Positions 1-7,204 of a stretch of 13,004 nt of DNA are shown in pieces. Origin of the DNA: Chlamydiota bacterium (lineage in GTDB: Bacteria; Chlamydiota; Chlamydiia; Chlamydiales; Rhabdochlamydiaceae). The notes beneath the pieces are model-generated. The model did not search any database, was not told where the DNA came from, and worked only from the letters and a program-made list of their open reading frames with translations. Made by a program: the position numbers and the translations under genes. Numbering within the stretch: the first letter of the stretch is position 1; each line of letters starts with the position of its first letter. The DNA is taken from contig JAAKFB010000026.1 in the NCBI GenBank assembly GCA_011065235.1, positions 1-13,004 of the forward strand. The letters are read 5' to 3'.

Positions 1-166
1 GCATTAGGGTGACGAGTAGCGCGCTTCCCTCTTTTGCGTACAAAAGGGGAAGGAATTGGAGTTGAGAGAAAATGGGGCTTTTGCCAATGGCCTCTTCCAG
101 GGTTGGAGGTGTAAGACCTGCAAGCTCCCATTCAAAAAAAGTGTTGCATAGATGAAGAATTGCCAT
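1..166 (-). CDS. Unidentified protein, N-terminal part only (runs off left edge)
   Basis: An uninterrupted minus-strand frame starts at an ATG at 164-166 and stays open to the window edge, giving 55 codons. It begins MAILHLCNTFFEWEL and continues with a segment reading IFSQLQFLPLLYAKEGSALL. The composition (aromatic and hydrophobic stretches alternating with charged turns) is like a folded soluble protein rather than noise, and the start lies only 19 nt from the divergent ddl start. I do not recognise the family. The frame has no stop for some distance upstream of this ATG, so the start is not certain. No strong Shine-Dalgarno is visible. It shares a short promoter region with ddl. Confidence 0.55.
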   Translation of the reverse strand, partial: MAILHLCNTFFEWELAGLTPPTLEEAIGKSPIFSQLQFLPLLYAKEGSALLVTLM

Positions 167-185
167 TTGGTTATTATTTTTTCTA

Positions 186-1244
186 ATGGGGAATAAAATC
201 AATATCGCTGTTCTTTTTGGAGGAAAATCTGTCGAACACGAAGTGTCGCTGCTCTCTGCACGCAACGTGATCGAAGCCCTCGACCGGGAGAAATACACGA
301 TCACTCTCATCGGAATCGATAAAGGGGGGGAATGGCATTTTTACGATGAAGCAGATTACTTAATTAATGCAGATGATCCAGAAGCAATTGAGCTTGGTGA
401 AAAAAAATCTCCAGTCGAGTTCTCCAAACTCTCATCGTTTATTGATATGATTTTTCCAGTCCTCCATGGGAGTAATGGGGAAGATGGAACAGTTCAGGGT
501 CTATGCGCACTTCTCAATATCCCTTTCGTCGGTGCCGGCGTCATCGGTTCTTCCGTGGGCATGGACAAAGATGTGATGAAGCGACTTCTGCGAGATGCGA
601 AAATCTCCACACCCCGTTTTTCCGTTCTTCACCTCCATCAGCGCCCTCGATTTTCTCTAGAAGAGATCGTGTTTCCCGTATTTGTCAAACCGTCAAATGG
701 GGGCTCTTCGCTCGGAATTAGTAAGGTGAAAACGCGAGAAGATTTGGAAATTGCAATGGATGTAGCATTTCAATTTGACCGGAAAATTCTCATTGAAGAA
801 GCGATTGAAGGACGAGAAATTCAGTGTTCTTTGCTTGGCAACGAACACCCAATTGTCTCCCTTCCCTGTGAGATCATCCCTAAAGGCGATTTCCACTCAT
901 ATTCTTCGAAATACATCGATCCAGAGGGAGCGGAGTTTATCATTCCAGCACAGCTAAACCAAGAGGAGCTTTCCAAGGTGCAAATGACGGCAATGGATGC
1001 CTACAAAGTTCTTTGTTGCGAGGGCTTGGCGCGGATGGACATGTTTTTAACCCCCGATGGAACGGTCTTGGTTAGTGAGATCAACACACTTCCAGGCCTC
1101 ACGAATATGAGCCCCTACTCAAAAATGTGGAAAGCGAGTGGTCTGAATTATGCAGAAATGCTCGAACAATTAATTGAATTAGCACGGAAGGCCCATGAAA
1201 ACACGTGTCGGAATTGGACAAGACAGCCATCGCTTTTTACCTGA
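186..1244 (+). CDS. ddl: D-alanine--D-alanine ligase
   Basis: This ATP-grasp ligase joins two D-Ala to make the dipeptide terminus of the peptidoglycan precursor, in the cytoplasm. The 352 residues show the family signatures in order: N-terminal VLFGGKSVEHEVSLLSA near residues 9-25, the HGSNGEDGT loop near 95-103, GSSVGMDKDVMKRLL near 121-135, the ATP-grasp lysine segment VKPSNGGSSLG near 167-177, and the C-terminal metal and D-Ala site RMDMFLT...SEINTLPGLT. Length is normal for Ddl except for a short C-terminal tail that reads across the ispF start, so the two genes overlap by 50 nt. The start ATG is weakly supported (no clear Shine-Dalgarno), but the motif spacing fits. In Chlamydiaceae Ddl is fused to MurC; here it is separate. 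Confidence 0.95.
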   Translation: MGNKINIAVLFGGKSVEHEVSLLSARNVIEALDREKYTITLIGIDKGGEWHFYDEADYLINADDPEAIELGEKKSPVEFSKLSSFIDMIFPVLHGSNGEDGTVQGLCALLNIPFVGAGVIGSSVGMDKDVMKRLLRDAKISTPRFSVLHLHQRPRFSLEEIVFPVFVKPSNGGSSLGISKVKTREDLEIAMDVAFQFDRKILIEEAIEGREIQCSLLGNEHPIVSLPCEIIPKGDFHSYSSKYIDPEGAEFIIPAQLNQEELSKVQMTAMDAYKVLCCEGLARMDMFLTPDGTVLVSEINTLPGLTNMSPYSKMWKASGLNYAEMLEQLIELARKAHENTCRNWTRQPSLFT

Positions 1245-1677
1245 TGATTCTTCCAAGCTTTGTATTGTTGGAGGCATCATTTTTGAAAATGTCCCCGGAC
1301 TTTCGGCAGATTCTGATGGAGATGTGATCTTCCATGCGATCTGCAATGCGATCACCTCACTCACCGGCGTTCCTATTTTAGGAGGCATTGCAATAGAGCT
1401 ATGTCGCAAAGATGGGATCACTGATAGTGGAGTCTATTTAAAAAGAGCGCTTGAGACTTTAGGCAAACAATCTATTCAACACGTTGCCTGCACGATAGAA
1501 GGCAAACGACCGAAATTTGAACCCCGAATTTTAGAAATCCGCAAGAAGATTGCAGATGTGATACAGCTCGACCTTTCGCAAGTGGGAATAACAGCCACTT
1601 CGGGAGATGGTTTGACCGATTTTGGCTGTGGCGACGGCTTGCAATGTTTTTGCACGTTAACCACGGTAGAGACATGA
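1195..1677 (+). CDS. ispF: 2-C-methyl-D-erythritol 2,4-cyclodiphosphate synthase
   Basis: IspF cyclises 4-diphosphocytidyl-methylerythritol 2-phosphate, releasing CMP, in the MEP route to isoprenoids; the family is a trimer with one zinc per active site. The start MKTRVGIGQDSHRF gives the DxH metal motif (D10, H12); SDGDVIFHA at 40-48 supplies the third ligand, H47. The 160-residue length is normal. The protein is divergent: the AHSDGDV motif reads ADSDGDV (the usual His is D39), the DALLGA helix reads NAITSL, the GDIG segment is replaced by ILGGIA, and the C-terminal KATT..LGFTGRGEG region reads TATSGDGLTDFGCGDG. I infer that these are lineage features rather than decay, because the frame is intact and lies in a tight operon with ddl upstream and the phosphatase downstream. 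Confidence 0.9.
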   Translation: MKTRVGIGQDSHRFLPDDSSKLCIVGGIIFENVPGLSADSDGDVIFHAICNAITSLTGVPILGGIAIELCRKDGITDSGVYLKRALETLGKQSIQHVACTIEGKRPKFEPRILEIRKKIADVIQLDLSQVGITATSGDGLTDFGCGDGLQCFCTLTTVET

Positions 1678-2111
1678 TCAAAACACTTAGCCCTGAAATT
1701 CTTCCCCATTTATTTGTGGGCGCTGCAATTGAAGCGACGCGCATTATGCACGAGAATCCCAATAACATTAAGAAAGTCATAGCGGTTATCGACTCCCCAT
1801 TCAATCTAGGCATAGAAAGTAAAGTTGATAGCGTGATGCGTTTACGATTGACTGATTGCAAATGGCTTTCTTTATCAGAAAATTTTGAGGAGGCATTTGA
1901 CTTTATAGATGAAGCTCTTGAAAAAAAGAGCAATATTCTTGTCCATTGTTCAGTCGGTGAGAATCGATCTGTTGCGCTGGTCATTGCTTATATAATGTGC
2001 AGGCATCAGAAGTCTTTTGAAGAAGTGCATGATTTAATGAAGCGAAAATACGACAAAACAAATCTATCTCCAGATTTTGTAGAGGGGTTGCGCGCATATG
2101 AAAATCAGTAG
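1674..2111 (+). CDS. Dual-specificity (tyrosine/serine/threonine) protein phosphatase
   Basis: A 145-residue protein with the cysteine-phosphatase P-loop HCSVGENRS (C92, R98; the CX5R signature), a candidate general-acid Asp at D61 in the segment LRLTDCKW, and a C-terminal LSPDFVEGLRAYE helix that matches the ..PN.gF..QL..YE end of small VH1-like phosphatases. The whole catalytic domain is present and nothing else is attached. I chose the ATG at 1674, which overlaps the ispF stop as ATGA; an in-frame ATG at 1644 would add ten residues lying inside ispF. Its placement suggests co-translation with ispF. Such phosphatases are eukaryote-like, so a role on host phosphoproteins is possible but nothing here proves export. 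The 3' end overlaps the remnant on the opposite strand by a few bases. Confidence 0.88.
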   Translation: MIKTLSPEILPHLFVGAAIEATRIMHENPNNIKKVIAVIDSPFNLGIESKVDSVMRLRLTDCKWLSLSENFEEAFDFIDEALEKKSNILVHCSVGENRSVALVIAYIMCRHQKSFEEVHDLMKRKYDKTNLSPDFVEGLRAYENQ

Positions 2112-2209
2112 ACATCTAACTTGTAGCGGCCTTCTTTTTTGAGGGATTTGATGTAGGTCTTGACTTCGTCTTTACTCATATTTCCGTGTTTTAGAACGAT
2201 TTCATAAAA
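2105..2209 (-). pseudogene. cysJ: 3' remnant of a CysJ-type sulfite reductase flavoprotein gene
   Basis: The minus strand between the phosphatase stop and the lanC-like stop reads FYEIVLKHGNMSKDEVKTYI followed by KSLKKEGRYKLDVY and a TGA at 2105-2107. This matches the characteristic C-terminus of the CysJ / cytochrome-P450-reductase FAD-NADPH module (pattern: hxxhxxxxGxMSxxxAxxYhxxLxxxxRYxxDVY). The frame is in phase neither with the lanC-like gene nor with any other local gene, and it stops again at 2258-2260, so only about 35 codons of family-like sequence survive. In Chlamydia trachomatis a cysJ homolog sits beside ispF, which makes this the likely original neighbour. I infer that the lanthipeptide operon inserted here and removed the rest of the gene. 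The family assignment is from memory of the C-terminal pattern. Confidence 0.6.
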
Positions 2210-2211
2210 GT

Positions 2212-3546
2212 TTAATGAGTTAAGAATGCTCGATCCCAGTTTAAATCTTCTCGTTTTTCAACTAATAAAAGAGAAAGGCCGATTCCTGCAGCGCCATATA
2301 AAAGCCCCGGATGGTCGACCGATTGATATTGCTCTTTTTCGTCCACATCTTCCATCTGAAACCCAAATGCTGAATTTGGTCTGTAAAATCCGCTTAAATC
2401 GTCCTCTAAAATTTGAACCTGTTTCCAAAGTAGGGGGTTCTCTGTCGACTGAGCCATCCGATAAACTGTTGTCAAGATTCCCGCTCTTCCATGGATAAAA
2501 GAAGTGCCTGTGTGATTCCAATCTTTATAAGACTTTGAGAACATGGCAATAATGGACTCTTCTGCAAATTTTTCAAGTTCTGGATCGTCCAGAGCTTTTG
2601 ACGCTAAATAAAGACTTCTCGTAACTGCTGGAATTCCTTGCCACCAGGTATCGCGATAAAGCTCATTGGAGATCGCTGTCAGGTTGTCTTGGCTTGCAGC
2701 TTGGTTTCTGAAAAAAGGAACCGTATTGGGCCAATAAATTTGGTTGTTGATGATTTTTTTTTGGGCTTTGATCCAATTTGCGATGTAGCAAATGGTTTCC
2801 TTGAGTCCTTCAACATCTAAACCTTCCAAGGACGCTAAGGACAAGGATGCTAAACATCCCGTGATGCCAAAGGACATGTTGAGTAAGGAGCCCTCCTCTG
2901 GGTATTTGTCGCTATCTTCTTCATTTACTTGAAACTCTGAACCAATGAGCCACTGTGGCTGGCTGCCATCATCTAATGGGCGAAAGAGCTGAACAAGGGT
3001 TTTTACAGATTCAAGAGCTATTTGATACAAATAATCATTATTTTTTCGCATTAATAAATAGCCCAATATACCACTTAGTCCATTTCCTAAGTTATATAAG
3101 CTTGAAGGGAGATCGGCACGTTGATCGATGTAAAAGCGGGCTCTATCTAAAAAGGAGGATTGGATTTCTTGGGAGAGGACATTTTCCAGTTTTCCCAAAA
3201 TATTTTGATAACGGGTCTCTTGATGAGAACAAAAATTGAAGGCAAAACACAACCCACATAATCCGTAAAATAAAGAAGAGTTGTCGTGCCCATTTTTTTC
3301 CAGTTCGCGAGCGGCGAGTTGAAGGTATTGAAAGGTGATTTTATCCCATCCAGAATCAGGAAAAATCCAATCCATCGCCCCATAAAAACAGGCAATACCT
3401 GGGAGTCCATCAGCAAAGCTTTCTTTTAGCCAAGCGCTGCTCGGAAATTGATCTCGCAATAAATTCCCTTCAACAATGTCACATACCTGATTCGGATCTG
3501 CCATTTTATTCGCAATTTCTTGGCAAATTGTCATGGGATGAAACAC
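2212..3546 (-). CDS. LanC-like protein with degenerate active site (probable pseudoenzyme)
   Basis: The 444 residues follow the LanC double-ring fold pattern: repeated small-residue turns of the GxxG type at DGLPGI (46-51), NGLSGI (155-160), FGITG (226-230), QGIPA (303-307), HGRAG (352-356) and YGAAGI (417-422). The residues that define lanthionine cyclases are largely gone. The Asp of the YDL motif is N152, the catalytic His of the HGxxG motif is F226, the first zinc Cys (WCYG) is W302, and the Cys of CHG is I351; only H352 remains. The start is a GTG preceded by AGGAAG six bases upstream; an ATG four codons in is the alternative. It is the last gene of the leftward operon, 26 nt after lanB. 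A scaffold or substrate-binding role is inferred; thioether formation seems unlikely. Confidence 0.88.
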   Translation of the reverse strand: MFHPMTICQEIANKMADPNQVCDIVEGNLLRDQFPSSAWLKESFADGLPGIACFYGAMDWIFPDSGWDKITFQYLQLAARELEKNGHDNSSLFYGLCGLCFAFNFCSHQETRYQNILGKLENVLSQEIQSSFLDRARFYIDQRADLPSSLYNLGNGLSGILGYLLMRKNNDYLYQIALESVKTLVQLFRPLDDGSQPQWLIGSEFQVNEEDSDKYPEEGSLLNMSFGITGCLASLSLASLEGLDVEGLKETICYIANWIKAQKKIINNQIYWPNTVPFFRNQAASQDNLTAISNELYRDTWWQGIPAVTRSLYLASKALDDPELEKFAEESIIAMFSKSYKDWNHTGTSFIHGRAGILTTVYRMAQSTENPLLWKQVQILEDDLSGFYRPNSAFGFQMEDVDEKEQYQSVDHPGLLYGAAGIGLSLLLVEKREDLNWDRAFLTH

Positions 3547-3552
3547 TGAGCT

Positions 3553-3558
3553 CTTCCT
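3553..3558 (-). promoter_or_regulatory. Ribosome binding site supporting the GTG start of the distal lanC-like gene
   Basis: On the minus strand AGGAAG lies six bases before the GTG at 3544-3546. It fits that start better than the ATG at 3532-3534. Confidence 0.5.
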
Positions 3559-3572
3559 GGGTTTCTGAAATT

Positions 3573-6500
3573 TTAGGCAAATTTGCTATTTATTGAAAGT
3601 TTTGAGAAAACCTGAAGCATTTGATGAGCATAGACATGTGCTTTCTGTTCTAGAAGATGATCAGTACCAAAGACTCGATTGCAGTGCATATGTAGGAGAC
3701 TCGCTAAAATTTTTTCTTTTTCTAGCGCTTTGGAGTCAATTTGCGCTCGATACTCCTGCAATATTACGATTCTTTTATGAAGGAGAGGCTGTGAAAAAAG
3801 AGGTTCCCCTTGATAATGAGGAATTTCTTCAGAAAAGGCAGAGTCGATGAGGGGAATCAATTTCGCTTTCCATTCTCTAAAACCCTTGAGTTGGCTTTTT
3901 CCTAAATTCATTTCGGAAAAAAAGAGAAGTTGATCCTCGAGCGACAGGCCAAACCCTTTCACAATTTCGATCAAGCTGAGCGCACAAATAATGTAGTCAG
4001 GAAGATCAAATTGTTTAGACAGGATGGTTTGGATGATGCTCAAAGTAAGTTCAGAATCTGCGCAAAAGACCTCCTCTGCGAGCTCCATGATTTCTTCTCC
4101 CCCATATCTCTCGATCTCTTTCTCATAGGTAGCAATACAAAAATCTCGCATCCATCCTTGCTGAATGAAATAATCAGACCAGGAGTAAAGATTTTGTAGG
4201 AGATTTTGAGACTCCTTCTCTTTGGGCTTCAGACGCAGGCGAATATGACTTTTTTTCTCATCGGTATAGCGAATATAAAACCAGCTGTCTAGAGAAGGGA
4301 GCAGCTCTTGAACGAGAGAGTAAACGGGTTGGACCAAAAATCGAGATTCATTCTTTTGAGGGAGATAGAGCTTTGCATAAAGCCATTCACTTCCAGGGAG
4401 TTTAAATCTTGCCTTTGTATTGACAGGGGAAAAAGGCAATATTTTGAAAGATTTTGGAACATATTTTTTATTTTTTACAAAAGGGATTACAAATTCAGAA
4501 AAATGGGTCCCTAGATTAGTGCGAACCCATTCTTGAGACCCTATTTTCTCGACTAGCATGACGGGCCTATCGGAGTTTGTTTTCAATTGATGAGCAATTT
4601 CTTTGAGATGGAAAATCTGTGTCCGATCTAGTAAAACGCGATTATCAGCCATCGTCATTAATAGAAAACGAGGGAGATTCCACTCATTTGCCCAATCCTT
4701 GATTTTTTGGATGATGAGTTCTTGGGAGTCTTTTTTGTCGGCATTGATTAGGGATAAGGTTAAAAGCCAAGTTGCTGGAGAAAAAATGGTTTTTTTATAC
4801 CTAACGCGAGGCCTGAAGGGTAGAAGTTCTCCTTTTCCCCAATCTAAACGACCAAGAGATTGGCACCGATCTTTCGAAATATCCCTTACTAGACGAACAA
4901 TATGAGGCGCGAGATCAGGATTAAGTGCATTCATGGCAACAATAGAAAGCTCCTTTTTGCCTTCTTTAAAAGTGAGATAAAGGTAACTTTCCGTTGCGCC
5001 CACGTAAATATCTCGGATCGAGAGATGCTTTGTTGTATCTTTGGGATAACCCAAATCAAGAACATTCTTTCTCAGATCTGAATGAATCGAGACATTGGCA
5101 CTGCGTGGAGAAGAGGGGAAAAAGGAACATTCAACAAAAATGACGTTCTCTTCTAATGCTTCCTCCGTATCAAAGAAATGGCGAACCTGCTCTTTCCCAG
5201 TTTCCTTAAATAAGTCTAGAAACCTTCCAAAAGTGGAGCATCCATCACCAGCACCTGTGACGGGATGTACGTAGATCAAAAAATCCTCATTTTCAATCGA
5301 TTCTTGGGAATCTGCAATGACTTCACAATAGAGATCAAAAGAAGTCGGTGCGTCGGCTTTAGGAGAATCATGTTGGTGACGTTTAACAAAAGCATCATCG
5401 ATGATAATCTCGCCCTTTTTTTCGTGGAAGCACTTTACCCACTCTTGTAAAAGAGAGGATTCTAAATTGGGAGATTTTTCTCGGTTATCAGAAGCAGCAG
5501 CTGGATTTGTGTAAATTTCGGGGAATCCAAGCCCTTTTACCTCATCGACTAACTCTAGTAAGGGAACAGTGCGAGCCAGTCCATATTTTTCTAAAAAATT
5601 CATGTGGTAAGAGCGGAGGTGGTCCAAACCCTTTTTAGCCGTAGAGAGCTTCCAAAGAGCCTCTACAGCTCCTCGCAGCTGCGTGGCGATCGTCTTACTC
5701 AAAATGACTTGATCTGGATAAAAACTATCGACTTGGAGAGGTCTCGTGACCGAATCATTCTTCATCGAGCTTTCAATTTCAACAAAGCTAAGCTCTCCCT
5801 CCCCAAGAGAAGTTGTATTGAACGAGCGCACTTTCTCATAGGTCTCTTGCAATTGATCGATCAGTGCGGGCTTTGGAGACACACTTTTTAATTCTTCGAG
5901 AGCATCTGTTAGTGGACAGTCGGTGAGCAATGAAGGAAAAAAACTGGGAAAGAGAATTTCTTTTTCCATCAGTGAGCGAATCACCTCTAGAACCTTACTT
6001 GCATCCAAAGAAGGATTATCTTGGAGAACCTCTTGTATCAGTTCATTGACAGAGAGAGCATTTTCCGTTTTGTCGATAATGAAGCGTACTAAGGGGGAGG
6101 CCCGAATCGAAAGCTGTTCATTTTTCCCCTTATCACGCCTCGTATAAGATAATACGAGCCGATCCATGTTTTCAAACAAGAGAGGATTTTTTTTAAGCTT
6201 CAGGGAGAGAAAAGCAGCTTCATCCGAAGCGATTTGATCGAGAAAATGGATTACCCAGTCCATATCAGGCCTGGCGCGCTTGCTAACTTTTTTAAGATCG
6301 ATATTCATCTGGGTGTGATCGCCCCATTTTCCGAGAGACACAAAAGAAAAGAGACCAAAGGGGGTTGCTCGTGTTGCCATTCTAAGAACATATTTAAACA
6401 GACTGGAAATCGCCTGTTTTTTTCTTTTATCATCGAGTTGATCGAAATTACAAAGAGCTTGGTAAAGGGAAGAGGAGGCGACAGCGACTGCCTCGCGGAT

Positions 6501-6647
6501 AGAAGGTCGGGTTTGAAATAACTCTAAAAGATGTGCTCCGGGGTCTTGAGAATCGACCAAAGCGTGGAACTCTTCAATGGGAAGAAAAGGTGTTCGCAGG
6601 AGAAAAAAAGGAGCCTCTTGAAAAAGAGGATCTTCTTGATTAGCCAT
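3573..6647 (-). CDS. lanB: Class I lanthipeptide dehydratase LanB, full length
   Basis: LanB enzymes glutamylate Ser/Thr of the precursor core using glutamyl-tRNA and then eliminate glutamate to give dehydroalanine and dehydrobutyrine. The 1024 residues carry both domains in one chain. The N-terminal glutamylation domain shows LLRTPFLP (R18) and R89/R93 with T95 in RMATRATPFGLF, spaced as the NisB residues R14, R83, R87 and T89. The C-terminal elimination domain starts near 755 (WLYAKLYLP) and shows FYIRYTDEKKSHIRLRLK at 790-807, EIERYGG (E844, R847, matching NisB E823 and R826) and LHMHCNR at 985-991, where H986 or H988 would match NisB H961. Length is normal for the family and no domain is missing. 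It starts directly after the lanD stop with no gap, which suggests translational coupling. NisB correspondences are from memory. Confidence 0.95.
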   Translation of the reverse strand: MANQEDPLFQEAPFFLLRTPFLPIEEFHALVDSQDPGAHLLELFQTRPSIREAVAVASSSLYQALCNFDQLDDKRKKQAISSLFKYVLRMATRATPFGLFSFVSLGKWGDHTQMNIDLKKVSKRARPDMDWVIHFLDQIASDEAAFLSLKLKKNPLLFENMDRLVLSYTRRDKGKNEQLSIRASPLVRFIIDKTENALSVNELIQEVLQDNPSLDASKVLEVIRSLMEKEILFPSFFPSLLTDCPLTDALEELKSVSPKPALIDQLQETYEKVRSFNTTSLGEGELSFVEIESSMKNDSVTRPLQVDSFYPDQVILSKTIATQLRGAVEALWKLSTAKKGLDHLRSYHMNFLEKYGLARTVPLLELVDEVKGLGFPEIYTNPAAASDNREKSPNLESSLLQEWVKCFHEKKGEIIIDDAFVKRHQHDSPKADAPTSFDLYCEVIADSQESIENEDFLIYVHPVTGAGDGCSTFGRFLDLFKETGKEQVRHFFDTEEALEENVIFVECSFFPSSPRSANVSIHSDLRKNVLDLGYPKDTTKHLSIRDIYVGATESYLYLTFKEGKKELSIVAMNALNPDLAPHIVRLVRDISKDRCQSLGRLDWGKGELLPFRPRVRYKKTIFSPATWLLTLSLINADKKDSQELIIQKIKDWANEWNLPRFLLMTMADNRVLLDRTQIFHLKEIAHQLKTNSDRPVMLVEKIGSQEWVRTNLGTHFSEFVIPFVKNKKYVPKSFKILPFSPVNTKARFKLPGSEWLYAKLYLPQKNESRFLVQPVYSLVQELLPSLDSWFYIRYTDEKKSHIRLRLKPKEKESQNLLQNLYSWSDYFIQQGWMRDFCIATYEKEIERYGGEEIMELAEEVFCADSELTLSIIQTILSKQFDLPDYIICALSLIEIVKGFGLSLEDQLLFFSEMNLGKSQLKGFREWKAKLIPLIDSAFSEEIPHYQGEPLFSQPLLHKRIVILQEYRAQIDSKALEKEKILASLLHMHCNRVFGTDHLLEQKAHVYAHQMLQVFSKLSINSKFA

Positions 6648-7202
6648 CTATACGCCAACTTCCAGTTCTAATTTCAATATCGAAAGGACCGACTCAGTTG
6701 ATGGCATCATCAGATTGGGCCGGATCTCTTTAGAAGCGTATTCAAATCCCATTTTTTCAATGGGAGGGACGACCCGGTGACCGTCGTTCTCTAGCACAGA
6801 GAGATTCCTCTGTACCGATTGCTTTTTCCACATGGAGAGATTCATGTTGGGAAAGAAAATAACATTTTTTTCAAATGTCAAAACCGTAGCCGTTAGTAAA
6901 CTCCCCGCAAGTCCTCCGGCGACCTCTCCAATCACATTAGCAGTTGCTGGCATGACAATAAATAGATCGGCCCAGCGGGCCAATTCCACGTGGCTCATAT
7001 TGTCTTTAGAAATGGGAAATTCACTCGCATAAATGCTTTCTGAAAACATCGAAAGAGTACTTAGAGGAATAAACTGAGTCGCCGAGTGTGTCATGATGAT
7101 TTTCAGATTGGGAAATTCTGCTTTCAGTGCCGTGAGATGATCGGGCATAGAGAGTACCGCTAGAGAGCCTGAGATTCCGACTAACAAATGAGTTTCATGC
7201 AT
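6648..7202 (-). CDS. lanD: LanD/EpiD-type flavoprotein, peptidyl-cysteine decarboxylase
   Basis: A 184-residue member of the homo-oligomeric flavin-containing Cys decarboxylase (HFCD) family. EpiD-like members use FMN to decarboxylate a C-terminal Cys oxidatively to an enethiol, the precursor of the aminovinyl-cysteine ring; CoaC-like members act on phosphopantothenoylcysteine. Visible are the N-terminal FMN segment LLVGISGSLAVL, the catalytic His H71 in MSHVELARWAD, the PATAN motif at 85-89 (PASANT in EpiD) and PNMNLSMW at 118-125, an exact fit to PxMNxxMW, followed by VQRN. The start is set by AGGAGG six bases before this ATG; an in-frame ATG at 7235 lies inside lanC and has no such site. 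It sits two bases after the lanC stop and immediately before lanB, which favours a LanD role over a CoaC role. Confidence 0.88.
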   Translation of the reverse strand: MHETHLLVGISGSLAVLSMPDHLTALKAEFPNLKIIMTHSATQFIPLSTLSMFSESIYASEFPISKDNMSHVELARWADLFIVMPATANVIGEVAGGLAGSLLTATVLTFEKNVIFFPNMNLSMWKKQSVQRNLSVLENDGHRVVPPIEKMGFEYASKEIRPNLMMPSTESVLSILKLELEVGV

Positions 7203-7204
7203 TG

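Noticed and set aside
1472..1984. Minus-strand open frame of 170 codons across ispF and the phosphatase
   Set aside because: It is a shadow of two genes with clear family motifs on the plus strand; its own translation is Ser/Arg-rich with no domain signature.
2226..2498. Plus-strand 90-codon frame opposite the lanC-like gene
   Set aside because: It is antisense to a protein with a full LanC fold pattern and has no independent evidence.
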